From: Piscinibacter sp. XHJ-5
Lineage (GTDB): Bacteria > Pseudomonadota > Gammaproteobacteria > Burkholderiales > Burkholderiaceae_C
DNA: 64,000 nt
Direction: 5' to 3'
NCBI RefSeq assembly: GCF_029855045.1
Contig: NZ_CP123228.1
Coordinates: 5,828,001 to 5,892,000, forward strand
Shown here in pieces: positions 52,037 through 60,920 of this stretch. The notes beneath the pieces are model-generated. The model did not search any database. It saw only the letters and a program-made list of their open reading frames with translations, and was not told the origin of the DNA. Numbering within the stretch: the first letter of the stretch is position 1; each line of letters begins with the position of its first letter. The position numbers and the translations under genes were made by a program.

Positions 52037-52661
52037 GGCAAGGCTCCTCTGGTGCTCGATGGATTCTAGGCGTGGGTCAGCACGCGGCGATCCTGGGCCC
52101 CGTGCGCATATCGAAGGTCCCCCGTAACGGCCAGTTCATTGGCACCCTCTGTGAGCGACTGCTGTCAGTCTTGTAAAAAGTTGCTTGGCCTTGCTGTAAA
52201 ACATACACACGACAGCGCCGTGATTTGTCCGATGTATGCAGTTTTTGGGCTGGTATGAACCCTGCGCCAGTAGGGTTGCGTCCGTTCGTGGCGCCGCCGT
52301 CCGATGTGCGGGCGGCAGAGCAGATCGAGGGTTCATGTTCCAGCCGCGCATTCCCGCTGTCCCCAACAGCACCTTCTCGCCTGTCCTGACGACGGCGATG
52401 GAGCGCGCGTCGGTCTTGAATCGTTTTCTCACACAAGTGTTCTTCTCGTCACAAGCGCCGTGTCAAGGCCAACGACGAGCCACCGAAAGCCCCATCGACA
52501 CCTGGTGCAGCGCGCTCCGACCCCGTCGGACAACGCCAGGCCGCAGTGTTCCCCGCGATTCCACGCATCCGCGTCACGCCGACCCCGTCGGTTCACTCGC
52601 TTCACGCACTGCAAGTCACCGTCCGTCCGGCCGGTGTTTGCAACCCTCCCTCGAGTGACAC
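52037..52661. other. Non-coding interval with an AT-rich pocket
   Basis: A 625-bp divergent interval between the EpsI gene and the first DUF1996 gene. Around 52165-52240 the sequence turns AT-rich, unlike the surroundings, and probably holds promoters for one or both sides. Two TGTAAAA copies occur there. The remaining ~400 bp have open frames, but their base use is not that of local genes and no ribosome sites are visible. The length would allow a long regulated leader for the DUF1996 gene. Confidence 0.5.
52172..52201 (+). promoter_or_regulatory. Paired TGTAAAA direct repeats
   Basis: TGTAAAA occurs at 52172-52178 and again at 52195-52201, a 23-bp period, close to two turns of the helix. 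They lie in the AT-rich pocket between the EpsI and DUF1996 genes and could be half-sites for an activator. No known factor is assigned. Confidence 0.3.
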
Positions 52662-53834
52662 ATGACCATGCCGCACCTCAGCGACAACGCGCTGCCGTTC
52701 CGATTCACCTTCTGCCTGCTCGCCGCAGCCATCCTCACCGCTTGCGGCGGCGGCACCTCCGCTGACCCTTCCACGGACGTTCAAGCGGAGGAAGCCGTGC
52801 AAGCCGGCGACACGGCCGCCGGCTTCGGCGACAGCGAAATTTCCACCGACAACGTCATTGCCGCCGCGGAGGCCGCCACACCCACCGCGGAGGCGCTCGG
52901 CGCCACGGCGGTCGCCGGCGTCTCGATGGACGCGCTTGCCGTCAGCGTCGACGTGGCCCTGGCGCCCGCACGCGCCCTGGGCGTGTCCAGCGATCGGGTC
53001 AAGACCACCGGCGAGATGCCGCCGTCGACCAACATCGGCGCTTTCCGCACCAGCTGCAAGCCTTCGCACATGGCGGCCGACGATCCCATCGTCTACCCCA
53101 ACCAGCCGGGTCGCTCGCACCTGCACACCTTCTTCGGCAACACCGGCACCGACGCCTACACCACCGCGGACAGCCTCGCCAACACCGGCAACTCCACTTG
53201 CAGCGGTGGCACGATCAACCGCTCGGCCTACTGGGTGCCGACGATGATCGACACGGCGACCCGCAAGCCGCTGCAGCCGCACAGCGCGATGATCTACTAC
53301 AAGACCGGCTACAACGGCATCCGGCCGCAGGATGTGCAGCCGTTCCCCGAGGGACTGCGAATGATCGCCGGCAACGCGAAGAACGCCACGCCGAAGGGGC
53401 CGTTCCAGTACAAGTGCATCGGCAAGGGCTCCGAGTACATGGTCGGCAAGACCATCCAGAACTGCCCGGTCGGTGCGCGGCTGTGGGCGGTGGTGTTCTT
53501 CCCGCAGTGCTGGGACGGCGTCAATCTCGACTCGCCGGACCACAAGAGCCACATGAGCTACACGGTCAACCGCGCCTGTCCGAAGACGCACCCGGTGCCG
53601 CTGTCGGAGATCACGTTCAACATCATCTACGACGTGACGGAAGCGAATGCGCCCCTGCGCTGGCGCCTCTCGTCGGACAACTACGACCGCTCGCTGCCGG
53701 CCGGCTACTCCGCACACGGCGACTGGTTCAACGGCTGGAAGCAGGACATCATGAAAACCTTCGTCCAGAAGTGCAACCAGGCCGCCAAGGACTGCCACGC
53801 CCACCTGCTGGGCGACGGCCGCGCGATCTTCTGA
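52662..53834 (+). CDS. DUF1996 lipoprotein
   Basis: A 390-residue secreted protein. The signal ends in a lipobox (LTACGGG, Cys28), followed by an Ala/Thr/Val-rich linker of about 90 residues and a DUF1996 domain (about 125-390). The domain shows GAFRTSCKPSHM, GRSHLHTFFGNTGTD, AMIYYKTGYNG, FFPQCWDGVNLDSPDHKSHM and HGDWFNGW. The many conserved His, Asp and Cys residues suggest a metal-binding or carbohydrate-active fold, but the family has no proven function. A paralogue follows two genes later. Confidence 0.85.
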   Translation: MTMPHLSDNALPFRFTFCLLAAAILTACGGGTSADPSTDVQAEEAVQAGDTAAGFGDSEISTDNVIAAAEAATPTAEALGATAVAGVSMDALAVSVDVALAPARALGVSSDRVKTTGEMPPSTNIGAFRTSCKPSHMAADDPIVYPNQPGRSHLHTFFGNTGTDAYTTADSLANTGNSTCSGGTINRSAYWVPTMIDTATRKPLQPHSAMIYYKTGYNGIRPQDVQPFPEGLRMIAGNAKNATPKGPFQYKCIGKGSEYMVGKTIQNCPVGARLWAVVFFPQCWDGVNLDSPDHKSHMSYTVNRACPKTHPVPLSEITFNIIYDVTEANAPLRWRLSSDNYDRSLPAGYSAHGDWFNGWKQDIMKTFVQKCNQAAKDCHAHLLGDGRAIF

Positions 53835-53862
53835 CGCTGCACCCCAGCGGCTCAGGATCGCG

Positions 53863-54489
53863 ATGGCGATGCCTCCCACCCAGCCCGGCCGCATCGCGCG
53901 CCGGGCGTTTCTCGTCAGTGGCGCAGCAGCGGCATTGATGCTGCGCCGCGACCGTGCCATCGACACGGCCCCCCGCGGCGCCTCTTTGGCGCAGGTCGAA
54001 CTCGAGCAGGCGGCGCGCAAGGTCGAGTTGTGCAGTTCCGCCAACGCGGCCGGCGTCGGCCTGCGAGGTGAATACTTCCCCGAGGAAGGCTGCCGCGGCG
54101 TGCCGCTGCTGGTGCGCCTGGACAGCTCCATCGACTTCGACGCGTCGCTCGACTGGCCCCCCGACCGCGCTGGCGAGCGGCCACTATCGGTACGCTGGAG
54201 CGGCTGGATCAAGCCGGCATTGGCGGGACGCTATCGCTTCCATGCCGGCGCCGACCATGCGCGTGTGCTGGTGGCGCGCCAGCCGATGGCCGGTGCCGGC
54301 GCCGATGCGCAGGCGCAGATCGAGCTCGCGGCGGGACGCTACTACCCGATCACGGTCGAGCTCGACCGCATCGCAGGCGCGAACAACCGCATCCGGCTCG
54401 AATGGACCGCCCCGCACGGGGCGCGCTTCGCCGTGCCGCGCGCCCTGCTCTATCTGCCGACCGACGCGGTCCCCGCGCGCCGCGCCTGA
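53863..54489 (+). CDS. PA14-domain secreted protein
   Basis: A 208-residue protein with a twin-arginine-like leader (ARRAFLVSGAAAALML) and a PA14 domain (about 65-200): GLRGEYFPE, LSVRWSGWIKPALAGRYRFH and NNRIRLEWTAPHG are typical. PA14 domains bind carbohydrates in many extracellular proteins. It lies between two DUF1996 genes, 28 bp after the first, so the three are probably secreted together and act on a surface polysaccharide. Confidence 0.78.
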   Translation: MAMPPTQPGRIARRAFLVSGAAAALMLRRDRAIDTAPRGASLAQVELEQAARKVELCSSANAAGVGLRGEYFPEEGCRGVPLLVRLDSSIDFDASLDWPPDRAGERPLSVRWSGWIKPALAGRYRFHAGADHARVLVARQPMAGAGADAQAQIELAAGRYYPITVELDRIAGANNRIRLEWTAPHGARFAVPRALLYLPTDAVPARRA

Positions 54490-54593
54490 GACAGCTTTTG
54501 TTGCGAGTGACCCGGAACCCCGCGGCGCCTTGCGCCCTCTGACCGGCATCGCCACGATCGTGTTGCGCCGCGGGTCGCGGCACGGCCTGCTCC

Positions 54594-55625
54594 ATGATGA
54601 AGAACCGCCTTCACCGACCGCGGATGCGCCTGCTGCTTTGCCTGGCCGCAGCCTGGCCCGCGCTCGGGACGGCGCAGCACGCTCACGATCCTTCAGCCGG
54701 CGACGTCGCCGCCTTGCACGCGGGACACGGACCCCGGATCGATCGCCTGAAGCTTGCGGCGCGGCTGCCGGGGGCCGTGAGCGAACGCGTACGCGCCACC
54801 GCCGAGCAGCCCCAACCCGGCGACCAGGGCGCCTTTCGCACAGTCTGCGGCTTCTCGCACATGGCCTTTGACGATCCGCTGGTGTTCCCGGGACAGCCCG
54901 GCAAATCGCACCTGCACGTGTTCTTCGGCAACACGGCGACCGATGCCTACTCGACGGCCGACTCCATCGCCAACAGCGGCGGCTCCACCTGCCGCGGCGG
55001 CATCGTCAACCGCAGCGCGTACTGGGTGCCGGCGACGATCGACATGCGCACCGGCGCGGCGCTGAAGCCGGCCGGCGCGAACATGTACTACAAGAACGGC
55101 TACAACGGCATCGGACCGGACGACGTGAAGCCCTTCCCCAAGGGCCTGCGCATGATCGCCGGCGATCCGACCAACAGCTCCACCAAGGGTCCCTATCGCT
55201 TCGTGTGCCAGGGCCGGGGCGTGGACACCAAGGCGCATCGCGACATACCCGAGTGCCCGGTCGGCAGCCAGCTCAACGAGATGGTGTTCTTCCCGCAATG
55301 CTGGGACGGCAAGAACCTCGATTCTCCCGATCACAAGAGCCACATGGCGTATCCGGTGAATCGCCGCTGTCCCGCCAGCCACCCGGTGGCCATTCCGGAG
55401 ATCACGTTCAACATCCTCTACGACGTCACCGAGCCGGGGATTTCGCGCCACTGGCGGCTCGCCTCCGACATGTACGGCGAAGACCTACCGGGCGGGCGCT
55501 CCATGCACGGCGACTGGTTCGACGGGTGGAAGCCCGCGATCCGCGATGCCTGGGTCAAGGGATGCAACCAGGCCAACCGCGACTGCCATTCGCACCTCCT
55601 CGGCGATGGCCGTGCGATCTATTGA
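54594..55625 (+). CDS. DUF1996 protein, second paralogue
   Basis: A 343-residue secreted protein with a cleavable signal (LLLCLAAAWPALGTAQ) instead of a lipobox, then a DUF1996 domain (about 78-343) closely similar to the first copy: GAFRTVCGFSHM, GKSHLHVFFGNTATD, NMYYKNGYNG, FFPQCWDGKNLDSPDHKSHM and HLLGDGRAIY. The Ala/Thr linker is shorter. The two copies thus differ in anchoring, one lipidated and one soluble. The ATG at 54597 is an equally good start. Confidence 0.84.
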   Translation: MMKNRLHRPRMRLLLCLAAAWPALGTAQHAHDPSAGDVAALHAGHGPRIDRLKLAARLPGAVSERVRATAEQPQPGDQGAFRTVCGFSHMAFDDPLVFPGQPGKSHLHVFFGNTATDAYSTADSIANSGGSTCRGGIVNRSAYWVPATIDMRTGAALKPAGANMYYKNGYNGIGPDDVKPFPKGLRMIAGDPTNSSTKGPYRFVCQGRGVDTKAHRDIPECPVGSQLNEMVFFPQCWDGKNLDSPDHKSHMAYPVNRRCPASHPVAIPEITFNILYDVTEPGISRHWRLASDMYGEDLPGGRSMHGDWFDGWKPAIRDAWVKGCNQANRDCHSHLLGDGRAIY

Positions 55626-55648
55626 TGCGCCGAACCGTTTGTTTCCCG

Positions 55649-55678
55649 GGGGGTCTTGATGGTGTGCACCGGGCCCCC
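55649..55678 (+). terminator. Possible hairpin after the second DUF1996 gene
   Basis: GGGGGTC and GGCCCCC can pair (one G-T pair) around a 16-base loop, 24 bp after the DUF1996 stop. It is placed as a terminator would be, with no clear T-run. Confidence 0.35.
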
Positions 55679-55827
55679 TAAACTGGCCGCGACTTCACGT
55701 CAGACCAACAAGCGCATCGCCGACCACCGGCGCCGGCGCGCACAGCACGCGAGAGAAGGGGCAAGCATGCCGGCCGCGCGGCCCGATCCGCGCGACGCGT
55801 GAACACGAGCTTCTGCCACTCCGACAC

Positions 55828-56976
55828 GTGCCCATCACCACACCACCCCCCTACCGCTTCGGGTTCATCCTGAACACCACGATCGGGAACATGACCCGGT
55901 ACGTGAACCTGCGCAAGTACGCCGAGCGAGATCCCGATGTCGAGTTCACCTGGGTCCCGGTGAGCCATTGGGCGCCGCGCGAGACCCGGCTCGCGAAGTT
56001 GATCCCCCAACCGATCCACTTGCGCGCCGCCGTGCTGCGTCAGGCCTGGCCCGGCCTTGCCGCCCTCTCGCGCATGGACGCGGTGATGGTGCATCTGTTC
56101 GAGGCCGAGCTGCTGGCGCTGCTGCGAGGCTTCGTGCGCTCGCGCCCGGTGATCGTGAGCAGCACCGACGAGGCGCCGATCGGCGACGAGGCCAGCTACC
56201 CGCTGTACCCGCGCGACATGCTGAAGTCTCGCGCGCGCATGCGCATGCGCCTGGCCATCGACCGGTGGCGCGCGCGGCACGTCGACCTGCTGATGCCTTT
56301 CTCGCAGTGGGCCGCGGACATCTTCCTCGCCGAATGCCCGGTCGATGCGGACAAGGTGCGGCCCATGCACGTGGGACTCGACCTGGACCAGTGGACGCCG
56401 GGCGAGCCGCGCACCGAGGAGAACGGGCGCTTTCGCATCCTGTTCGTCGGCGGCGACTTCGAGCGCAAGGGCGGCCACCTGCTGATCGACGTCTTCCAGC
56501 GACACCTGGCCGAACGCGCCGAGCTGCACCTGGTCTCCAACCAGGCGCCGGCCGAGGTGCCAGCCCACGTGCACGTGCACCGCAACCTGAAGCCCAACGA
56601 TCCCACACTGATCGACCTGTACCGCACGTGCGACGTGTTCGCCGTGCCCACCACCGCCGACCTGGTGCCCTGGGCGTACCTCGAGGCCATGGCCATGCGC
56701 TGCCCCGCGATCGGCACGGCCGTCGGAGCGATCCCGGAGCTGATCCCCGACGGGCGCGCCGGCTTCGTGATCCCGCGCAATGACGGGCAGGCGCTGCGCG
56801 CTGCCCTCGAGTCGCTGATCGACGATCCGGCGCTGCGCCAGCGCATGGCGCACGAGGGACGGCAGCACGTCGAGATGCACTACAACGCCGCGGTCAACGT
56901 GCCGCGCATCCTGCGCATGATGAAGGGCCTGGTGGACAACCAATACGTTCGGGCGGCGCGCCCGCTGCAGTCATGA
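55828..56976 (+). CDS. Glycosyltransferase family 4 enzyme
   Basis: A 382-residue GT-B-fold enzyme. The C-terminal half has the GT1/GT4 nucleotide-sugar site (FRILFVGGDFERKGGHLLIDVF, DVFAVPTTADLVPWAYLEAMAMRCPAIGT, with the E-x7-E-like segment modified to PWAYLEAMAM). The GTG at 55828 is the likely start; the ribosome site is weak. It adds a sugar to the growing repeat unit in the cytoplasm. It is coupled to the pyruvyltransferase gene by a 4-bp overlap, so its product may be the unit that is pyruvylated. Confidence 0.82.
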   Translation: MPITTPPPYRFGFILNTTIGNMTRYVNLRKYAERDPDVEFTWVPVSHWAPRETRLAKLIPQPIHLRAAVLRQAWPGLAALSRMDAVMVHLFEAELLALLRGFVRSRPVIVSSTDEAPIGDEASYPLYPRDMLKSRARMRMRLAIDRWRARHVDLLMPFSQWAADIFLAECPVDADKVRPMHVGLDLDQWTPGEPRTEENGRFRILFVGGDFERKGGHLLIDVFQRHLAERAELHLVSNQAPAEVPAHVHVHRNLKPNDPTLIDLYRTCDVFAVPTTADLVPWAYLEAMAMRCPAIGTAVGAIPELIPDGRAGFVIPRNDGQALRAALESLIDDPALRQRMAHEGRQHVEMHYNAAVNVPRILRMMKGLVDNQYVRAARPLQS

Positions 56977-57914
56977 GCGCGCCGGGCAGTCCGATCGGCC
57001 GCGCGAGCCCTCTGGAAAGCACGTTGCGCGAGTTGCGCGACACCGAGCTGCTGTACTGTCCGAATCCGGGCAACGCGGGCGACGTGTTCATCACCTGCGC
57101 CACCTACCAGCTGCTGGACCGGCTGGGCTGCCGCTACCGGCTCATCCCGATCGACTCTCCCGCCGAAGCCACGCGGGGCCGCGTCGTGCTCTACGGCGGG
57201 GGCGGCGCCCTCGTGCCGCTCTACGGCGCCGCGACCCGCTTCATCGATGCCCACCACGCGAGCGCCGCCAAGCTGATCGTGCTGCCGCACACGATACGCG
57301 GCAACGAGACGCTGCTCGCCGCCTTGGGCGGCAACGTGCACCTGTTCTGCCGCGAGATGCCGTCGTTCGAGCATGTGAAGCGGCATGCCGCGGCAGCGCG
57401 TGTCGACCTCGACGACGACCTCGCGATCCACTTCGACTGCGAGCGCGCGGCGCGCGAAGCCGAGCAGCGCTTCTGGCCGTTCGTGTCGACGCCGGGACTG
57501 GCCTGGCGCAACGCCAAGCGCGCGATTCGCGGCATACCGGCCCTTCTCGCCGGCCGTGCCGAACACCGCCTCACCGCGCTGCGCACCGACACGGAGAAGA
57601 CCGACATCGGTCTGCCGCGTGGCAACGTGGACCTCTCGAATGTCTTCAACGTGCGGCTGCTCGATCCGCTGCACAGCCTCGAGGCGACGTGGCGGATGAT
57701 GCGCTTCATCGACCGCTTCGACAGCGTGACGACGAATCGCCTGCACGTGTGCATCATGGCCGCGCTGCGCGGCAAGCGGGTCGACTTCCTGCCCAACAGC
57801 TATGGCAAGAACCGCGCAGTCTACGAGCAGTCGATGGCGGGCCGCTTTGCCAACGTGACCTGGTGCGAGAGCACGCCGCCGCTGCCGACGACAACGCCGG
57901 CAGCGTCAGTCTGA
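56973..57914 (+). CDS. Polysaccharide pyruvyl transferase family protein
   Basis: A 313-residue enzyme of the pyruvyl-transferase (CsaB/EpsO) fold. NPGNAGDVFITCATYQLL, VVLYGGGGALVPLYG, LIVLPHTIRGNE and TTNRLHVCIMAALRGKRVDFLPNSYGKN are family marks. It should put a ketal-linked pyruvate on a sugar of the polysaccharide, adding negative charge. It overlaps the GT4 gene (ATGA) and converges on the minus-strand operon, with 7 bp between stops. Confidence 0.85.
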   Translation: MSAPGSPIGRASPLESTLRELRDTELLYCPNPGNAGDVFITCATYQLLDRLGCRYRLIPIDSPAEATRGRVVLYGGGGALVPLYGAATRFIDAHHASAAKLIVLPHTIRGNETLLAALGGNVHLFCREMPSFEHVKRHAAAARVDLDDDLAIHFDCERAAREAEQRFWPFVSTPGLAWRNAKRAIRGIPALLAGRAEHRLTALRTDTEKTDIGLPRGNVDLSNVFNVRLLDPLHSLEATWRMMRFIDRFDSVTTNRLHVCIMAALRGKRVDFLPNSYGKNRAVYEQSMAGRFANVTWCESTPPLPTTTPAASV

Positions 57915-57921
57915 GGCCCGT

Positions 57922-59085
57922 CTAGGCGGCGCCGACGGAAGCCGGCACGTCCGGCAGCGCGGCGATCAGCTCGCGGTACAGCGCCTCGTGCGCGTCGAGG
58001 TAGTGCGACCAGGAGAAGCGCGCCGACAGGCGCGCGGCGCGCTGCGCCATGAGGTTGTCAGGCAGCGACGCGTCCAGCAGGGTTCGCATCGCGTCCGCCA
58101 GCTGCGCTGGGCTTCGCGGCGAGACGGTGCGCGCAGCGGCGTCATCGGCGCCGATGAGCGCGATCGCTCCGGTGTCGGTGCCCACCAGACGCGGCACGAC
58201 GGCAGCCGCCTCGATGTAGGCGAGGCAGAACCCCTCTTCGTGCGACGGCTGCAGATAGAGGTCGGCGGCGCGCAGGATCGCATCCTTCTCGTCGTTCGAC
58301 GGACTGGGAGTGACCTCCACGTGCCCGCGCAGATGCAGCCGCTCGATCGAGCGCTCGAGAAAGCGCAGGTAGCTGCGATCGCGCACCTCGCCGAGGATGC
58401 GATAACGCAGCCCCGGAAACGCCTCGCGAAGTTGCGCGACGGCGGCCACCGCATCGTGCTGCCCCTTGGTGTGCGCGACGCCGCCCATCGTGACGATCAG
58501 CGGATCGGCCGGCTGCGGTCGGATGCGCACGCCGCGGTCGACCGGGCCGCAGCCGAAAGGAATCGGCGTGACGCGTTGCGGCGCACAGCCGTAGCGCACG
58601 ACGGTGCGTCGCATGGCCTCGCTGTGCACGATGACGCGGGGCATCTCGCGCCATCGCATCAGCATCTTCCAGGCAAGCGTGTTGGCCGCGAAGCGCACGA
58701 AGCGAGCGCCGTAATGCAGGGCTTCGTTGCCGTGCAGCGCGTTGAGCTTGCGCTCGTACGGCGGCAGCGAGTGGCAGGTCAACGCCCAGGCGTGTCCGGC
58801 CAGCACACCGGCCAGGGTGCTGATGCCGCGCGAGCTCATCGCCATCACGTGCACCACGTCCGGCGCGAAGCTGTCGAGGGCGGCGGTCAGTTCCTGCGTC
58901 AAGCGCTCGCCGACCGGCAGCGTGAGCGGCCAGTGGCGGGCGGCCTCGGCGCCCGGCGGCGGGACGTCGCCGGCCAGCGCCACCGCGTGGCCGCGCGCTG
59001 CAAGGCCACGCACGAGGTGCACGGTTTCGACCGGCACGCCGCCGCGCATGTAGCCGCTGCAATCGCTGACGATGAGGACCCGCAT
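57922..59085 (-). CDS. Glycosyltransferase family 4 enzyme
   Basis: A 387-residue GT-B enzyme. MRVLIVSDCSGYMRGGVPVET opens the acceptor domain with the glycine-rich loop. The donor domain carries PLIVTMGGVAHTKGQHDAV and LQPSHEEGFCLAYIEAAA, which supplies the E-x7-E motif. Its ATG directly follows the stop of the upstream glycosyltransferase gene. It is last in the minus-strand operon, so it may add one of the later sugars. The sugar specificity is unknown. Confidence 0.85.
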   Translation of the reverse strand: MRVLIVSDCSGYMRGGVPVETVHLVRGLAARGHAVALAGDVPPPGAEAARHWPLTLPVGERLTQELTAALDSFAPDVVHVMAMSSRGISTLAGVLAGHAWALTCHSLPPYERKLNALHGNEALHYGARFVRFAANTLAWKMLMRWREMPRVIVHSEAMRRTVVRYGCAPQRVTPIPFGCGPVDRGVRIRPQPADPLIVTMGGVAHTKGQHDAVAAVAQLREAFPGLRYRILGEVRDRSYLRFLERSIERLHLRGHVEVTPSPSNDEKDAILRAADLYLQPSHEEGFCLAYIEAAAVVPRLVGTDTGAIALIGADDAAARTVSPRSPAQLADAMRTLLDASLPDNLMAQRAARLSARFSWSHYLDAHEALYRELIAALPDVPASVGAA

Positions 59086-60396
59086 TCAGGCCGCCCGCGC
59101 CGATTCGATGTCGCTGCCGCGAGCACCGTGACAAGCCTCGCGGTACAGCGCCAGCATGCGGTCGACCTTGACTTCCCAGTCGTAGTCGCGCAGCGCCTTC
59201 TCGCGTCCATGGCGTCCCATGCTGCGCCGCAGCTCGGGTGAAGCGGCGAGCCGCACCATCGCATCGGCGAGGCCGCGCACCAGCGCCGCCCGGTTCGCGG
59301 GGCGCACCAGCACCCCGCAGCGCTCGTCGAGGTAGTCGAGCGGCCCGCCCCATGCGGTGGCGATCACGGGCTTGCCCATCGCCATCGCTTCGAGCACGAC
59401 CGCGCCCCCGCATTCGAGCAGGCTGGGCAGCACCAGCACGTCGGCATCGCGCAGGCGCTCGGCGCACGCCGATTGCGGCAGCCAGCCCGTGAAGCGCACC
59501 CCCTCGCCCGCCGGCGTCTGCGGCACGGCGGCGATGCACAGGTGATGGGCCAGGCGCTCGAGCGAAGCGCGCTGGACGCCGTCGCCGATGATCACCAGCC
59601 CCATGCGCGCGCGCTGCGACGCGACGCGAAACGCCTCCAGCAGCACGTCGACCGCCTTCCAGTCGACCAGGCGGCCGACGAAGGCGAACAGCGGGACGCC
59701 GTCGACGCGCTCCGCGGGCGCCTCGTCGCGCCACAGCGAGAGGTCGACGCCGTTCTCGACGAGCTCGACCACGCGCGGGCACACCCCCGCCGGCAGCGCG
59801 TGGCGGGTGCGCGCGTTGGCGACCAGAAGGGTGGCGGCGCGCCGCTTGCCCGGCATCAGCGCGTTGAGGACGGCGGCGCTCCAGCGCCCCACGGCGAGCA
59901 GGCTGCGCTCGGCACGCCCGCGGTGACGCGCGAAAGCCGGCGGGTACTCCATGCCGCCGTTCATCGGCCCGATGAGCACCGGCACGCCGAAGCCGAACAT
60001 CATCGACGGCTCGCGCGGCGACACGGGCATTGGCTGGTGCACCACGTCGATGCCGTGCTGCTGCACCAGCTCGCGCACGACGCGCCGCTGCGCGAGCTGC
60101 GTGGCGAAGCGCGACACGAAGCCGACGGTGAAGTAGGCGATCTGCGCCGGCAAGCGCTGCGCGATGCGCCACATCAGGCGGTTCAGCCGCGTGTCCTCGA
60201 TGTAGCGGATGCGCGTCTCGCCGGGAAAGAGCGTGTTCAGCTCGTCGCGGGTGCGCGCATGGGTCACGAGCCACACGGCTTCGCCGCGAGCGCGCAGCAC
60301 GCGGAAGTAGTGCAGCGGCAAGGCCGCCTCGCCGCCGAAGCGCGCCGATGCGTGCTCGGAAACGATCACCACCTTCAGCCGCGGATCGGCGCTCAT
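59086..60396 (-). CDS. Glycosyltransferase family 4 enzyme
   Basis: A 436-residue GT-B enzyme. The start has VVIVSEHASARFGGEAALPLHY, and the donor site has VPLFAFVGRLVDWKAVDVLLEAF and VLVLPSLLECGGAVVLEAMAMGKPVIATAWGG, where E-x7-E is intact. It overlaps the acetyltransferase gene start/stop by 4 bp. The long acceptor domain is typical of GT4 enzymes acting on lipid-linked oligosaccharides. Confidence 0.87.
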   Translation of the reverse strand: MSADPRLKVVIVSEHASARFGGEAALPLHYFRVLRARGEAVWLVTHARTRDELNTLFPGETRIRYIEDTRLNRLMWRIAQRLPAQIAYFTVGFVSRFATQLAQRRVVRELVQQHGIDVVHQPMPVSPREPSMMFGFGVPVLIGPMNGGMEYPPAFARHRGRAERSLLAVGRWSAAVLNALMPGKRRAATLLVANARTRHALPAGVCPRVVELVENGVDLSLWRDEAPAERVDGVPLFAFVGRLVDWKAVDVLLEAFRVASQRARMGLVIIGDGVQRASLERLAHHLCIAAVPQTPAGEGVRFTGWLPQSACAERLRDADVLVLPSLLECGGAVVLEAMAMGKPVIATAWGGPLDYLDERCGVLVRPANRAALVRGLADAMVRLAASPELRRSMGRHGREKALRDYDWEVKVDRMLALYREACHGARGSDIESARAA

Positions 60397-60920
60397 GCCA
60401 CCCTCGCCGGAATGCCGACTGCCGTCGCGCCCGCCGGCACGTCGTGCACCACCACCGCGTTGGCGCCGATGCGGGCGTGCTCGTGCACCGTGACAGCGCC
60501 GAGGACCTTCGCGCCGGCGCCGATGTCGACGTGGCCCTCGATGGATGGCACGCCGCCATTGGCCACGCCGATCGTGACTTGCTGGAAGATGAGGCAATTG
60601 GGACCGATGCGCGCTTCGGGATGGATCACGACGCCGTTCGGGTGCGGCAGCAGCAGCCCGCCCTCGATGCGGCAATCGACCGGGATATCGGCGCCCGTGA
60701 CGACGCTCCAGAAGCGATGGCGCAGCGCGGCCCATTTGCGCAGCAACACCGCCCACGGCGCTCGCGATGCGCGGGCCCGCGCGTGGGCGCGGATGCTGGC
60801 GAGCAGCGAGCGCGAGGGGATCCAGGCGAAGAAGGGCTTGGCCTCGCGCGACCAGTCGGGCACCTTCGAGGAGATTGCCGGCGTGACGGGCGGCAGCAGC
60901 TGACGCAGGTCGTCAAGCAT
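60393..60920 (-). CDS. Serine-acetyltransferase-like hexapeptide acetyltransferase
   Basis: A 175-residue left-handed beta-helix enzyme. The C-terminal ~95 residues have the hexapeptide repeats and the catalytic His region (IEGGLLLPHPNGVVIHPEARIG, QQVTIG, GHVDIGAGAKVLGAV). It resembles serine O-acetyltransferase, but it lacks the long N-terminal domain and lies among glycosyltransferases, so it probably acetylates a sugar of the polysaccharide. It overlaps the upstream gene by 8 bp. Confidence 0.8.
   Translation of the reverse strand: MLDDLRQLLPPVTPAISSKVPDWSREAKPFFAWIPSRSLLASIRAHARARASRAPWAVLLRKWAALRHRFWSVVTGADIPVDCRIEGGLLLPHPNGVVIHPEARIGPNCLIFQQVTIGVANGGVPSIEGHVDIGAGAKVLGAVTVHEHARIGANAVVVHDVPAGATAVGIPARVA

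Noticed and set aside
52138..52156. Possible sigma-54 promoter (TTGGCAC...)
   Set aside because: The second element (TTGC at the right spacing) is missing; GTGAG occurs instead.
52237..52658. A plus-strand frame in the interval before the first DUF1996 gene
   Set aside because: No ribosome site, no GC-rich third-position bias like its neighbours, and no recognisable domain; treated as part of a leader or non-coding region.
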